The position numbers and the translations under genes were made by a program. Below the pieces are notes generated by a model. The model was not told the origin of the DNA and did no database searches. It saw only the letters and a program-made list of their open reading frames with translations. Shown here in pieces: positions 40,273-51,630 of a DNA stretch of 64,000 nucleotides. The DNA is taken from contig OY757013.1 of NCBI GenBank assembly GCA_963580285.1, positions 131,809,027 through 131,873,026 on the forward strand, given 5' to 3'. How positions within the stretch are numbered: position 1 is the first letter of the stretch; every line of letters starts with the position of its first letter. The DNA is from Lucinisca nassula (lineage: Eukaryota > Mollusca > Bivalvia > Lucinida > Lucinidae).

Positions 40273-41923
40273 ACCTTCTTGTCGATAACGCAGATACAGT
40301 CCCCTCTGCCTTTCAAAAGCAACCAATCAATACTGCGTAACTGTTTGGCGCTTATCGCTCCTAGTTTGCCTTTTGTCTTCAAATCACGGTTGTTTCAGGG
40401 GTTCTTTTATAGTTATATATATATCTGATTACTTCCGAAAATAGTAACAGAATAAAAGGTAACTGATAAAACAAATCAAGTCAATGGACAAGTCATTTAT
40501 TCTGTTATAGTTAAACTGTGGAATTTGCCTGTGGGTAAATGGTAAAATATAGGTACTGCATCGTGATTGAAGTTGAGTATGTACACATGGAGTTGACTGC
40601 CAAAATGCTGAATGTTTATTGATCAACAGTTTTATGACACCCAGGTGCACCTGGGAGCTATAAAAATACATTCTAATTAATGTTTGTTTATAAAATATGA
40701 AATACAACGGGGTCATGATTTTTTTCTGATCTTATATCTGTCTGATCCATTCACCAGTTCAAACTTTGTAGAAATGCAGCTCTTATACGTGGTAGTCTTG
40801 ACAGGATTTTAAGGCAAGCACATAGGGGCTATCCCTAGATTATGTCCAGGATTAGTTTACCCATTTTCTAAAACGATTTCGCATGGAAGGATGCATCAGG
40901 GCCGATGCATCCCTCTCGCGTCAGACACGTCGCAATAAAGATGAAAGTGGTCTTTAAGCGAAAGTTATTTCGAATGAAACTAAAAAACACAACTGTGAGT
41001 TATCAATCGTGGGTATAGAACGTGGTCAATTCCGACCCGCATTTCGCGTTCCATAGCCAGAGCCGTCAGAAAGTCTGACCGAGGTGACCTTTAAAAAGGC
41101 CAGAGTTTCGGAAAAAGGCCGGCTAACCTTGACATGCGCGTTGACTCATCCGGTTGTTGCTGGTGTCACTGGTAGGCTGTCAAAGTCCTCAAACGATCTT
41201 CTTTTGGGCCACACCTCTTGGCCTGCACAATGCAGTTCAGCCCCGTCACCAACGACAAGATGGGTGTGGTCCGATTTCTGCACGTGGAATTTGTATACCG
41301 GTTATCACAATATTGATCATCTCGATATATATTTGTTTACGAAAAGGCGTGTAATTCGGGTGTCTTGATAATTATATGAGTTCACTTGTGTGTGAATTTC
41401 GCTAATAAAACGGGCTTTTCTCGGGATTTTTAATTTGTTTGTTTATAATTGCAAATTACAAAATATGCGAGGTGAGTATATACCAAATATTGAATATGTA
41501 AAATAAAGCAAAAGGAGTAAAATAAAATTACTTGCCAAGGGAGCCAATTCAAATTTATATATTAACTTTACAAGGGGAGGTAATAAACAAACACACTGGA
41601 ATTTCGGAAATCCTTGATTTCAAAAGTCGTTTATCATCTGTTTGCGTCCCAACATTAAGGCAAAAAAACTTCCATCGGTCCATATCCTAGGTGACTTAAA
41701 CTTCAGGGAAATCGTTTGGCCTGACAGACTCAGCAAATCTGGTACAATGCTGAGGCAGTCTGTAGGACAAATCTATGGCACAAAATCTTTTTCAGCGCTA
41801 AAGTCCACATGGCTATAACTGATTTATTGGTTTCGCAGTGAGTTCAGCGTGTTGCGTAATAGGGTAAGCTTTAGAATCCGGGCTTCAATCATGCATGGGT
41901 GGCTTTGCTTGACAAACAAAGTA
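40273..41923. other. Unassigned DNA
   Basis: 1.65 kb with no supported gene. ORFs here are short and without recognisable motifs. Confidence 0.45.
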
Positions 41924-42270
41924 CAATCGCACTTCAATGGCTCGAACACCTTTGGGACCATGAAAATCTGTTCGAGACAGGGGTAGTTCGAGCCACTGAG
42001 GGTTACTGCCAGGACGCATAACGAGATACTTTTGGGCATCTTATTAGGTATTCTATAATGAAAATGTATGCTGTGTATACTCATTAGAATCGCCTCATCG
42101 AGGCGATTCTAATGAGTACACACAGCATACATTTGTAATATAATAGACGAAAATCCCCTGAATTACCCCGCCTATTTCTTACGTAGAGGATTTCCGTAGG
42201 GGCTTGAAAACGGGTTCGACTCAGCCATGGTAAAGGAGTCATCGGTGTTCGAGCCATCGAAGTTCCACTG
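41924..42270. repeat. Pogo-type MITE with central AGAATCGCCTC hairpin
   Basis: TA flanks both sides. Ends: CAATCGCACTTCAATGGCTC and GAGCCATCGAAGTTCCACTG. The subterminal GGGACCATGAAAATCTGTTC is shared with the copy at 46990. The centre is a perfect ~55-bp hairpin: GCTGTGTATACTCATTAGAA and inverse around CGCCTCATCGAGGCG. Confidence 0.85.
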
Positions 42271-42969
42271 TAGGTCCAAATCACACGCCACAGAATGCGG
42301 CGTCTGATGAGGGTCTATACTGTTTTGTTATATTGTAATAATACAGAAGTACTTCAAACCGCACGTGTTACAAAACATATACATCAGTTGCATCCAATAA
42401 GTACGACTTTACAGAGTGTTCGTATTTCTTTCCAATCCCACATCATTCAAGATACCGCTCATTAAAACATGTTAGAAAACATGTTATACTTTTCCTGTAC
42501 CAAGTCATTTATTACTGTGGTCAGCTGAGTTTAACAACTGTGCTTTTTACTAAATGCATGTTGTCTGTCAGACAAAATTTGGTGTTCATCCAAGTGAGCC
42601 ATAATATTGGAGCAAACAATATGCGCAAGCAACTTACATGGCACGCATGTAAGCGACACAGGACGATAGTTGCGAGCAGGGGCTGAGCTCTATCTCCTTT
42701 CTTAAAGAGGGGACAAATGTTTGCAAGAAGCCATTTCGAATATTTAGATTAAACTCCTCCCAGCACAAATTCAGTGAGGCCCAAAATAGGATAAATCAAT
42801 TCCAATTTCGCGGCATAAACAGAACCAGTATATTCCATCGTCAACTTCTTAAACAACTTACGAAAAAGCGTTTCACATCACATAAAATCTTCACATAAAC
42901 ACATACACTTATAAAACAATTGTTAATACAGTTAAACATTGCACCAAAAAATTTCTCAAACCATGTGTT
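42271..42969. other. Family F core and unassigned DNA
   Basis: 42286-42332 carries GCCACAGAATGCGGCGTCTG and TCTATACTGTTTTG (family F). 42355-42480 (CGCACGTGTTACAAAACATA, AACATGTTAGAAAACATG) recurs at 61310-61410. The rest is unassigned. Confidence 0.5.
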
Positions 42970-43115
42970 TATTTGTTTGGTTTGAGGTATAACATCCCCG
43001 TCATTAGGTCATTTTAAAGACATTGCTTCCAATTTTGTGGGACTTTTACCCGACATTGAGATGAAATGACATCTCAATCCCTGCCGCCCAATGAATCCAA
43101 TAGGGTTTATATACA
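42970..43115 (-). mobile_element. SINE-1, 3' half
   Basis: TTTGAGGTATAACATCCCCG to CCAATAGGGTTTATA. The 5' half is missing and family E coding follows almost at once. Confidence 0.8.
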
Positions 43116-43905
43116 CTCGTAATAAATTGTTAACTGCTAAACTTCATAATCAGGGTTATCGCTGTCATAAACTACGCACAGCCTTTTCAAAATTTTATAG
43201 ACGTCATTCCGATTTAACTTTCAAATTCAGTGTTGGACTTAAATCTCTTCTACAACAAGGTCTATCGGAACCAGAATTTTATGGTGACTTAGTATATAAA
43301 TTCAAAAAAATATATAATTGCAATAACTTCAGCACCCAGTTTCGTAAAATCATTCTTCGATATAAAAAGATTGAGTACAACATCAATGTTATTCGACAGA
43401 CTGCATGCATGGTAGTTAACCCAATCACAGCGTTGCTTCCCTCTTTAATTGCACGCCGTTGGGACAGGCCTCAGATTCCATGACTGTTTCATCTCTGTGG
43501 TTGTTTGATTTTTGTATTCTCGAAGTGGTTGCACTGATTAGTTATGAGGCCTTCATGCGGACTGAAAAAATTATTTGTCTAAATCGGGACGGAAGTAAGG
43601 GAGAGGAACGCGGCGCGTTAAATCGATCTAAACCCCCAGTGGAATTCGTTTCATTGACTGTTCCAAGGCGGTTCTTCGGTCGCCGTTAATTTTTGTTATG
43701 GTTTATCTTTTTGTGTGTGTATCGCTTGTATTTTTTTAATTGCCCATTTTGTGGGAAAGGAACTGTCCTTTTTGCTCTTCGCTATAATTGTGTCCATTAG
43801 GGTCTAGTTATTTCATGTTTGTGTTTCATTCCCTTTGGTGTCTCTGGTGGGAGCTGTTAGTTAATTGTATCGATTCCTGATCATTGCCTTCACTTCTACT
43901 TTAGA
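43116..43905 (+). mobile_element. Family E retroelement, RT C-terminal remnant plus 3' UTR
   Basis: Encodes RNKLLTAKLHNQGYRCHKLR, GLSEPEFYGDLVYKFKKIY and VVNPITA. It then shifts frame relative to the 34-kb copy because bases around GTTGGCAAC are lost. The 3' UTR is diverged and partly deleted. Ends TTCACTTCTACTTTA. Confidence 0.75.
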
Positions 43906-43995
43906 CCGTCTAAGCCGTTCACCAATACTCACGTGCGGTCGATTTCAGCTCTGCAGCCTTATCCATTTCTCCAGGCCTCGATGGGCGGGGGCCAC
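43906..43995 (-). mobile_element. SINE-1, 5' fragment
   Basis: CCGTTCACCAATACTCACGT to CGATGGGCGGGGGCC, abutting family E's 3' end. Confidence 0.75.
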
Positions 43996-44548
43996 TCAAA
44001 CCGTGTGTACCTTCACAACAACCTCCAGGTGCCCCCACGAAAGTCACAAAGGTGCTTTCGATGAATTTAAAATCTCGCCATGAACAAAAAAAAACATAAC
44101 AACATAATAAATGCTTCAAAATAGCTTTACTGTATGTAAATATGATCAATTAATACTGAGATAACAAAGATCTCAAAATTATGCCACTATTCTTTCACGA
44201 ATTCATAGGCTATTAGAGTCTGCTTAATGCCGCTCATAATCTATTGATTTACTAGAAGATCAAAGAGAGAAAGATGCAAGCGCTCAGCATTACAAGCAAT
44301 TTTAATTGATATAATCTTGATAACAGGAGTATAACCTAATACTTTCTCTCTGAAGTCCGGACAGATTAAGTTTCATTTTAATGTTACATCATATAATAGA
44401 GCATAAATACGCTTTTCAAGCATGCGAAACGAGGATTCCAAGAATAACATAGCCAATGCAATACTTTTCATCTAATGAATGTGATATATCCATGACTCAA
44501 ACAACGATGTCTCATTAACCCATGTATGACAATGGAATCTTCCACATA
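43996..44548. other. Unassigned DNA
   Basis: ACCTCCAGGTGCCCCCACGA and AAGTCACAAAGGTG near 44021-44053 resemble 54108-54150 (TTCGGGTGCCCCCATGAAAG GTCGCAAAG), a short dispersed repeat. No gene. Confidence 0.4.
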
Positions 44549-46172
44549 CAGTCAAACCTCGATAATTCGAAGTGCAAGGGACCGCAGGAACTCCTTCGAA
44601 TTATCGAGAGTTCGAATTATCGATATCGGCAATTTTCGGATATGTTCGGATTTTTTTATTCAATGCAATTCAAATGACTATAATTCGAACTTCATTTCGG
44701 CGCTATGATAAAGGAACGGTAATAACTGCCAAAGCATTAAAGAAAATGAGGTACGTGAAGGTTAATCTCATTGTCTTTTATGCTTGACAGGGCTACGAAA
44801 GCAGGAAATAATAATAAAACTTGAACTTACATTTTTATTTACAGCCATCAACAATAACAAAAATGAAGGTTGAATGCAAATTACTAAACCATTTTACTGA
44901 CGAAATATTTAACCCCGCAAAAAGAACAACAGAACTGACAAACACTGACAGCTAGCGAAGATTTGTATCAGTCTGTAATAAACTGGCTGATACAAATCGA
45001 AAAGGCCTAACTTCAGGTTTCTAGTCAATTTTGTTTCGCTTTTTGCCCCTATATTCACTCTCAAAAAAGTTCATAAGTGTTTAGGAAATTCGTCCACTCC
45101 TCGGCTTTAGCAAGAAGAATGGGCCCAACCACAGGAATATTCTGTTCTCTGACATTTGAAAACCATTTCAAAATTGCGCTTTCAACGTCGTCAAATGAGC
45201 CGATTTTGGCATTCTTTCGTTTTGGTCCAAATTTTAGGTAGGACTCTTTTATGGAGTTCGCATTTTTTAGCCACGTAGACAGAGTGCTTGCCGGGATATT
45301 AAAATCCTTGGTAACCGCAGACTTAGATTTCTTTCCTTTCTCGACTTCCAAGATTGCTTGGTACTTCGTCTCAAAAGTTTGTGACTCGTATTTTCTTTTC
45401 ACTCCTTTCTTTCCAGTAGCTGACCTGGCTATCCCCCCGTTACCGGGTCCTTCACCAGGTTGCTCAGCACAAGCCGCAGTTACCGACCCAGTTATCCCCC
45501 CATTGCTGGGTCCTTCATGCTCGGTGGCGGTAGTTTCCTTCAGACATGCTGGTAGGATAAGTGAAGAGACCGAGCATCATTGGGTGTTTTATAGCACTTG
45601 GTAGACAATGGAAAGGAAATTAAGCTAAATTGGGCAAAGAGATCAAAGATGCGGCACTTTTTGCTTAAAAAATGTAAACAGTAAAAATTAATCAAAGGCA
45701 GAGAAATATTCAAATTAAAATGCAATTAAGCTCAATAATGTTCCGTAATTAAAACACATAAAAAACATCAAATAAAATATTCATTGCGGACGAAATCAAT
45801 TAAAGACACCAATTACTCAATAAAGGATCATCACCTGTAGCGTTGCCGTTAATCCGGTGTTAATTACCTGTATCTACTAATTCTTGAAGTCAGTCGGATG
45901 TGAAGTGTAACAATCGAACTCGCCGCAAAATTGCGATGTGTGACCTTGATTAGCCAAGTAATATTTCGAATTAAACAGGGGATTTTAATAAGAATTTCTT
46001 TGATTGGGACCGACGAAACTGTTCGAAAAATCGAATTTTTCGAAAAATCGAAATTCGAAAAATCGGTAATATTTTTGCAATAACTTATAGAGAAAAATGT
46101 CGGGACCGCCAGTCGTCTTCGAAAAATCGGTAGTTTCGAAAAATCGGCGTTCGAATCACCGAGATTCTACTG
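44549..46172 (-). mobile_element. Pogo/Tigger-like DNA transposon, internally deleted
   Basis: CAGTCAAACCTCGATAATTC (44549) and the inverse of CAGTAGAATCTCGGTGATTC (ending 46172) form the TIRs, with TA directly outside both. The subterminal regions have TTCGAATTATCGA and TTCGAAAAATCG subrepeats. It carries a minus-strand transposase N-terminus at 45061-45402. At 1.6 kb it is shorter than autonomous Tigger elements (2-3 kb), and the catalytic domain is missing. Confidence 0.88.
45061..45402 (-). pseudogene. Pogo/Tigger transposase N-terminal DNA-binding part
   Basis: CENP-B/pogo-type helix-turn-helix: FETKYQAILEVEKGKKSKSA then IPASTLSTWLKNANSI, followed by the start of the second DNA-binding motif (FDDVESAILKWFSNVREQNI). 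It ends at TYELF, stop 45061-45063. The frame stays open upstream to about 45560 without an ATG (GTG at 45402). The DDE catalytic domain is absent, so the product could at most bind DNA. Confidence 0.82.
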
Positions 46173-46254
46173 TACTAAGTTTGCAGTTGTCAATTTCCAA
46201 TTGCAGGGGTGTCCGGTTTGTTTTGTGTGTGGCAGATTTTACAAAAATGGATGT

Positions 46255-46340
46255 TCTTTTAACAAACAGTGTAGACACAGATCAGACGCCGCGTTCTGTG
46301 GCGTATGAACTGGGTCTGCACTGTTTGCCAATGTCCCAGA
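46255..46340 (+). repeat. Family F MITE core
   Basis: AACAAACAGTGTAGACACAG-ATCAGACGCCGC and CTGGGTCTGCACTGTTTGCC. Confidence 0.65.
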
Positions 46341-46359
46341 AAAGGGTCAATTTAAATTA

Positions 46360-46667
46360 TTTTGTTTGTTTGACTTTAGGTTTAACGTCCCCGTCAACAC
46401 TGTATAGGTCATTTTGGAGACGTTGCTCCCAATTTTGTTTTACCCGACATTGAGATGAAATGACATCTCAAGCCCTGTCACCCAATGAAACCAATAGGGT
46501 TTATAAGCATGGGCTTATAAGCATGGACTCGCACCGCTTTGCCTGGGCAGCCTTAGATCCTCTACGCGGTTTACCAGTGCTCATGTGCGCGGTCGGTTTC
46601 AGCTCTGCGTTAAAGCATCGTGCAGCCCTATATATCTATTTCTTCAAGCCCAGATGGGCGAGGGCGA
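46360..46667 (-). mobile_element. SINE-1
   Basis: GTTTAACGTCCCCGTCAACA to CAGATGGGCGAGGGCG. It contains a small duplication of GGCTTATAAGCATG near 46510. Confidence 0.85.
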
Positions 46668-46805
46668 AGAGGTCGCGGGTAAGATCCCCGCCGGGTCGGC
46701 AACACTGCTTCATGGAGAATGTTTATAAAATATGTTCTATGTTCATTCTCTCCCTTCGGTTGGTTCAGTAAGAGTAAAAGAATGTGCACTGAATTGGACA
46801 ACCGC
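46668..46805 (+). mobile_element. SINE-2 fragment fused to SINE-1
   Basis: GAGGTCGCGGGTAAGATCCC (degraded B box), TTCATTCTCTCCCTTCGG, AATGTGCACTGAATTGG and ACCGCTTA, matching 11660-11825. Confidence 0.7.
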
Positions 46806-46834
46806 TTATTTAAAAAAAAAAGACGTGAAACAAA

Positions 46835-46960
46835 TGATCAGGAAGTAAACACACATAGGGAAAGAACAACCAACGTCACATGCTGAAATAAAAAAAGACA
46901 GATACTTTTCCCACAAAATGGCCAAATGGCTGTCCAAAATAAAAGATATCAGCAATACAT
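46835..46960 (-). mobile_element. Family E 3'-end fragment, diverged
   Basis: AAATGATCAGGAAG, then ACTTTTCCCACAAAATGGCC and AAATGGCTGTCCAAAATAAA. Confidence 0.6.
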
Positions 46961-46989
46961 ACTCAAAATGCGTGAAAATTAAACAAATA

Positions 46990-47332
46990 CAGTCGAACTT
47001 CGATGGCTCGAACCACTTTGGGACCATGAAAATTTGTTCGAGACAGTGGTAGTTCGAGCCACAGAGAGATACTGTTGGTGCCATACCAGGAGGCATAATG
47101 GAGATAATTGTGGATATATTTTCGGTGTTCTGCATTATAAATGTACGTTGTGTACTCATTAGAATCGCCTCATCGAGGCGATTCTTATGAGTACACACAG
47201 CATACATTTGCAAGATAAATGAACAAAATCTTCCTAAATTACCCCTTTATCGTATTTGGAGGAACTCAAGAACGGGTTCAACTCATCCATGGTAAACGAG
47301 CCATCGGAGTTCGAGCCATCGAAGTTTTACTG
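46990..47332. repeat. Pogo-type MITE with central AGAATCGCCTC hairpin
   Basis: TA flanks. Ends CAGTCGAACTTCGATGGCTC and the inverse GAGCCATCGAAGTTTTACTG. Centre 47140-47210: TGTACTCATTAGAATCGCCT and its inverse. A close relative of 41924-42270. Confidence 0.88.
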
Positions 47333-47699
47333 TACAGACTGAGATAAACAAGTAAATTATTTCCATTAAGACTTTATCCTATTATTAAGAAAAACAAAAT
47401 ATTTCATGCGCTTGACTCTGAATAAGAAGTTCGAGTTGTTTTCTGCAACATCAGAAATGCCTTTGAAAGGTATTTTTCTGAAACTGGAAGCCACTGGTAA
47501 TTTAGTAACTTACTTATATGATTTCGCTCCTGTCTTTCAAAACAGAAAACAAACAATTGTATTGCTAGGCGCTGAATACACACACGATGTAGTACAACAA
47601 GGATCTATAGTAGGCCCTGTTCTATTTTTAAACTTGATCAATGGTTTTGTCGAGGATATTGGTTCTAATATACGTCTATTTGCTGATGATACTAGCTTA

Positions 47700-47991
47700 A
47701 TTACGGCCTCCGCCAATCGGGGCTTGAAGAAATGGATGGGCCGCACGATGTTTCCACGCAAAGCTGAAACCGACCGCACACGAGTACTGGTAAACCGTTT
47801 AGAGGATCAAAGCCTGCCCAGGCAACGCGGTGCGAGTCGGCCCGTCCATGCTTATAATACCTATTGGTTTCACTGGGCGACACGGCTTGATCTCAATGTC
47901 AGGTAAAAGTCCCACAAAACTGGAAATAACGTCTCCAAAATAACTTAGTGTTGACGGGGACGTTAAACCTCAATCGAACAATGAAACAAAA
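47700..47991 (+). mobile_element. SINE-1 inserted in the LINE-B FADD motif
   Basis: Flanked by ACTAGCTTA at 47691-47699 and 47992-48000. Removing the SINE and one repeat joins GAT ACT AGC TTA to TTT ATT GTC in frame. The element runs CGCCAATCGGGGCTTGAAG to AATCGAACAATGAAACAAA. Confidence 0.92.
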
Positions 47992-49389
47992 ACTAGCTTA
48001 TTTATTGTCATAGAAAGCCTTGATATCGCTGGGAACTTCTTACTTCAGATCGCGACAAAGTTATGAAATGGGCGAAAAAATTGCTCGTTGAATTCAACCC
48101 TTTAAAACAGAATCCTTTCTTGCTTATTAAACCAACACATCCGCCTCTTTATGTGAAAGATTCTCAAAAAGTTGTTTCTCATAAAGACCTGGGTATCGTT
48201 GTCAATAACGACTGTATGTGGCATCAACATATAGAACTTGATGATATTTCAAATAAGGCATGGAAGCGAATACACGCAATGAGAAAACCGAAATTTGAAA
48301 TTCCATTAGGCCTATTTTGGAATATGGTTATTGCATCTGGGATAATTGCACACAACCCGAAAAGGAAGAACTAGACAAATTACAAAATGAGGCCGCATGA
48401 ATAGTTTCATGTCTCAATATGAGCTTTATATAAGAAAAGAAAGTGGGAGACCATTGAAGAAAGACGTAAAAAAGCACAAATTAACTTTGTTTTACAATTG
48501 TTCCTTCTTATCCATCTTCCCTTGTACCTCATCCTGTCAGCAAAGCACCGTCATACAACCTACGTAACTAAAACGAAATTCAGAATATGAAAACACGTAC
48601 TAAGTTATTACTGCATTTCTTTTCTTCCATCTTCAATTCGCGACTGGAACGACTAACAACTAGATATCAGAAATTCTGACACTTTGACAAGTTTTAAACA
48701 TCAATAAAACGACAAGGACAGATTAGTTCTGTAATTCTATGGCACCGTTAAAACTGTGAATATTACGCACTCGACTTCGAACATGATGCAGCTCCCTCAA
48801 CTACGACTTGTTCCAAATAAAACATCACAGACTCACTACCTTGTATACGCGGAGAAAATGAAACCGCAGAACATTATTTTCTTGATTGACCACTCTTTAA
48901 CAACCAACGAGTGGATCTAACGTACTCTATGTCTACTTATTCAACAGTTTCGATTCAAGTTATTCTCTTGGGACAGTTTGTTGCCGGTACATGCAAATAA
49001 TGTCATATTTGACTCTGTGCAGAAATACATTAAAGAAACTAAATTATTTTGAGCATCACTGAAGTAGCTGTAACATGCAACAGTAATCATGTCTACCCCT
49101 TGCTCCTCTGGTTTCCACTCATGACATTTTATTTTTTCTTGTCTTATTTTATCTTACCATTATATATTTTCTACCTGAACATTTGCTATTTATGCTGTAC
49201 TTGCTTTTGTTCAAAATATTTTAGCACGTAGAAAACTATGTGTATTACTTGATGAAAAACGTCTTCACATACATGTACATGTATATCATCTAGTTAGATA
49301 CTACTTGCTTGTGCCTGTAATCTTCAACTGCCATTGAAATATGTATCCTAACAAACTGTCTATTGTCATCATAGAATGCAAACGTATAC

Positions 49390-49720
49390 ACAGTCAACCC
49401 TCTTTATACTGACATTCGTTATAACGACAATTTCAATGGAATCAATCCATAGCTCCAGGTTTAGCCTCGGTTCCGATCGGCGTTGGCCTTCCTCGGGCTG
49501 GAAACGCCGATATCGAATCCAGAGTCAAGAAAGATCCTTGTAATCTAATACTCCAAGAAATGAATGTTATAGACATTTGTTGGAATCGCCTCGGTGGAAT
49601 CCAAAATGGAATCATGAAATATTCTCGTAATCTAATACTCCAAGAAAAAATGTTACAGATATTTGTTAGAATCGCCTCATCGAGGCGATTCTAACAAATA
49701 TCTATAACATTTGTTCCTTG
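49390..49720. repeat. Composite MITE region with AGAATCGCCTC hairpin
   Basis: 49388 has CAGTCAACCCTCTTTATACT, a pogo-like end. 49466-49510 is half of the 11409 foldback. CTAATACTCCAAGAAA occurs at 49535 and 49634 as a direct repeat. At 49650-49715, GTTACAGATATTTGTTAGAA and its inverse form a ~70-bp hairpin around CGCCTCATCGAGGCG. Confidence 0.7.
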
Positions 49721-49895
49721 AAGTAATGAAGGGGAAAAGGCCCTTTAGTACATATCATACCCCTAACTGGGATTCTTTATGGCGGCAACTTCTTTATTAG
49801 GGAACAGACACTGTCGTCCTCTGTATTGTGTTTGAGGAGAAGAACTAAACAAGTATACTGTATTTTGTATGATGAATAAAGAAATAATATGTTTA

Positions 49896-50369
49896 AACTA
49901 AAATATTTCGAACGATTTGTACCCATTGACTATACATTTATTCCCCTTAAAGTAATGTAATGGTGCTATATCTTAATGATGTCTCCTTAGAGAACTTGGA
50001 AATACCTCATTGCTCGTCACACACTTATTGTTATCATAAAAGTACACACCCGGAATATTTACAACCATAAAGTGCAGTTTTCCTAATAAATGTTAATAAC
50101 CTGATATCGACTGATGATGAAAGCTATAAAGAAGATTCCGCTAATTAAGCATGGCATTTTCAGTGCCTGTTTACTAATCCTCTTTAATTATATAGTGGAG
50201 AGACTGCCAAATATTCCTCTTTTATTGTTACAGGAACTTCAAGTTATTGCATATTTAACTGTTGTTTTGTTAAGAAACATTTGCTGGAAATAATAAAGCT
50301 TTAAATCGAACTAAGTCTTTCGACTTGGTTAAGAGAATCAACTCTTAAAGTATCATTAGTATCTAACCG
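49896..50369. other. Unassigned DNA
   Basis: AT-rich; no gene or repeat supported. Confidence 0.5.
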
Positions 50370-50548
50370 TTGGGGTTCAAGCCTCGCTCGACTCATATGT
50401 GGGACGCTAAGTTCTGCAACGGAAGGTCAGGTGGTTTTTCACCAGGTACTCCGGTTACCCATATCTAAATAACGATCGGATCGAAATAAGTAACACCTCA
50501 CACTAACGATCGACTCAAAGAGTGAATTACTCTTGAAAGGGCCGTAAA
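50370..50548 (+). mobile_element. tRNA-like SINE-4 fragment
   Basis: GGGGTTCAAGCCTCGCTCG, TTCTGCAACGGAAGGTCAGG, and the tail CTTGAAAGGGCCGTAAA with A/C-rich sequence. Sister of 36069. Confidence 0.65.
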
Positions 50549-50688
50549 AAAACAAAAACAAATAAAAAACAATCGAATTAAGTGTAATAATCATGCAAAA
50601 TCAAAATCTAAAGTCGTTCGGAATCACTGTTAGACAATGTCATAATATACCTTTTTTAATGGTGTCCCATTACTGCGATCATGGTATA

Positions 50689-50953
50689 GTAGTCGCAGAT
50701 AAGATTGACTAGGCGGAGCTATTCAGGGGCTGTCAATATACTTCCAATTCGACGAGTCCGCCAGAAGATTCGGTAGAGTGCCTTTCGCATGCTCTCTGCA
50801 AGCGGACCAAATGACAATATATACGCCACAGCTTTGTTTGTGTTGCATTTGAATTCACACAGTCGGGTGTCTTGGTTTACCTTTTTGTTAAAAGAACATT
50901 CTAAAGGCAGGTGCAAACGGTAGCTCCGCCTAGTCAATCATATCTGCGACTAC
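50689..50953. repeat. MITE with ~34-bp TIRs
   Basis: GTAGTCGCAGATAAGATTGA-CTAGGCGGAGCTA at the left and its near-exact inverse ending GCGACTAC at the right, with TA outside each end. 265 bp, non-coding. Mariner/Tc-like target preference. Confidence 0.85.
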
Positions 50954-51334
50954 TATGCGCGTTTTTGCTGGTACAATGAACCGTGGCTATCTTACATGTA
51001 CCTTTTGAACGTTTATATGTCTGTGTACTCAGATTGTCCCCGGTATTGCACGCACTCACCGCTTCCGCTGCACCATTCGCTTCATTCATTGAACCAAATA
51101 TTGGTTACATGTACTTATACTTAAGCTATGTTTAGCATTGCACTCTGAGATTACCATTGACCAGTAAAGTTAGAAACGCGCCGAAATTTTTGGCTGATAA
51201 CCCTTTATTGATCATTACAATCCTTCTGCCAATAGCTTTCAATATCTACAATAGGACACAGACTCGTAAATGTTTTTCCATAGACTTCCATTATAGCCTT
51301 TCCTGAAATTTTGACTCTCACAACTGTCGTTGAC
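50954..51334. other. Unassigned DNA
   Basis: No gene or repeat recognised. Confidence 0.5.
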
Positions 51335-51581
51335 CTGGGGCCAGTTGTTCAAAGCATCGTTAGCTTAACGAGCTCGTTAGTGGTCATATTGTTAACTGTT
51401 GTAGCAAGTTTAATATTCAAAATTTTGGTATTTTTGCTGAAAAAATGTGAGCAGCTTTTTCAAATGCAAAAGCTGCTCACATTTTTCAACAAAAATATTA
51501 GCATATTTACCATAATAAATGATCAAAATTTTGACGATACGTTAACTAACGACGTCGTTGGTTTTGAACAACTGGCCCAAG
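51335..51581. repeat. Foldback MITE (GGGCCAGTTGTTCAAA ends)
   Basis: CTGGGGCCAGTTGTTCAAAG at the left, TTTTGAACAACTGGCCCAAG at the right. Inner arms pair GTTAGCTTAACGA with CGTTAACTAACGAC. A central hairpin has AATGTGAGCAGCTTTT / AAAAGCTGCTCACATT. No target duplication was resolved. Confidence 0.82.
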
Positions 51582-51630
51582 AATTATACGTCGGCGAGTC
51601 AAAAAAAAAATAAAATAAAAACAGCCTAAC

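Larger units (their letters stand above)
47406..49895 (+). pseudogene. LINE-B copy 2, decayed RT split by a SINE
   Basis: 47500-47699 encodes RT palm motifs (QQGSIVGPVLFLNLING, then catalytic FADDTSL). A SINE-1 interrupts at 47700. Coding resumes at 48001 (FIVIESLDIAGN), runs through FNPLKQNP, LGIVVNNDCMWHQHIE and KAWKRIHAMRKPKF, and then decays with several stops and shifts (48375-49050; traces such as CGENETAEHYFLD). The 3' UTR ends AATATGTTTAAACT near 49895, like copy 1. 49390-49800 inside it holds another repeat. Confidence 0.78.
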
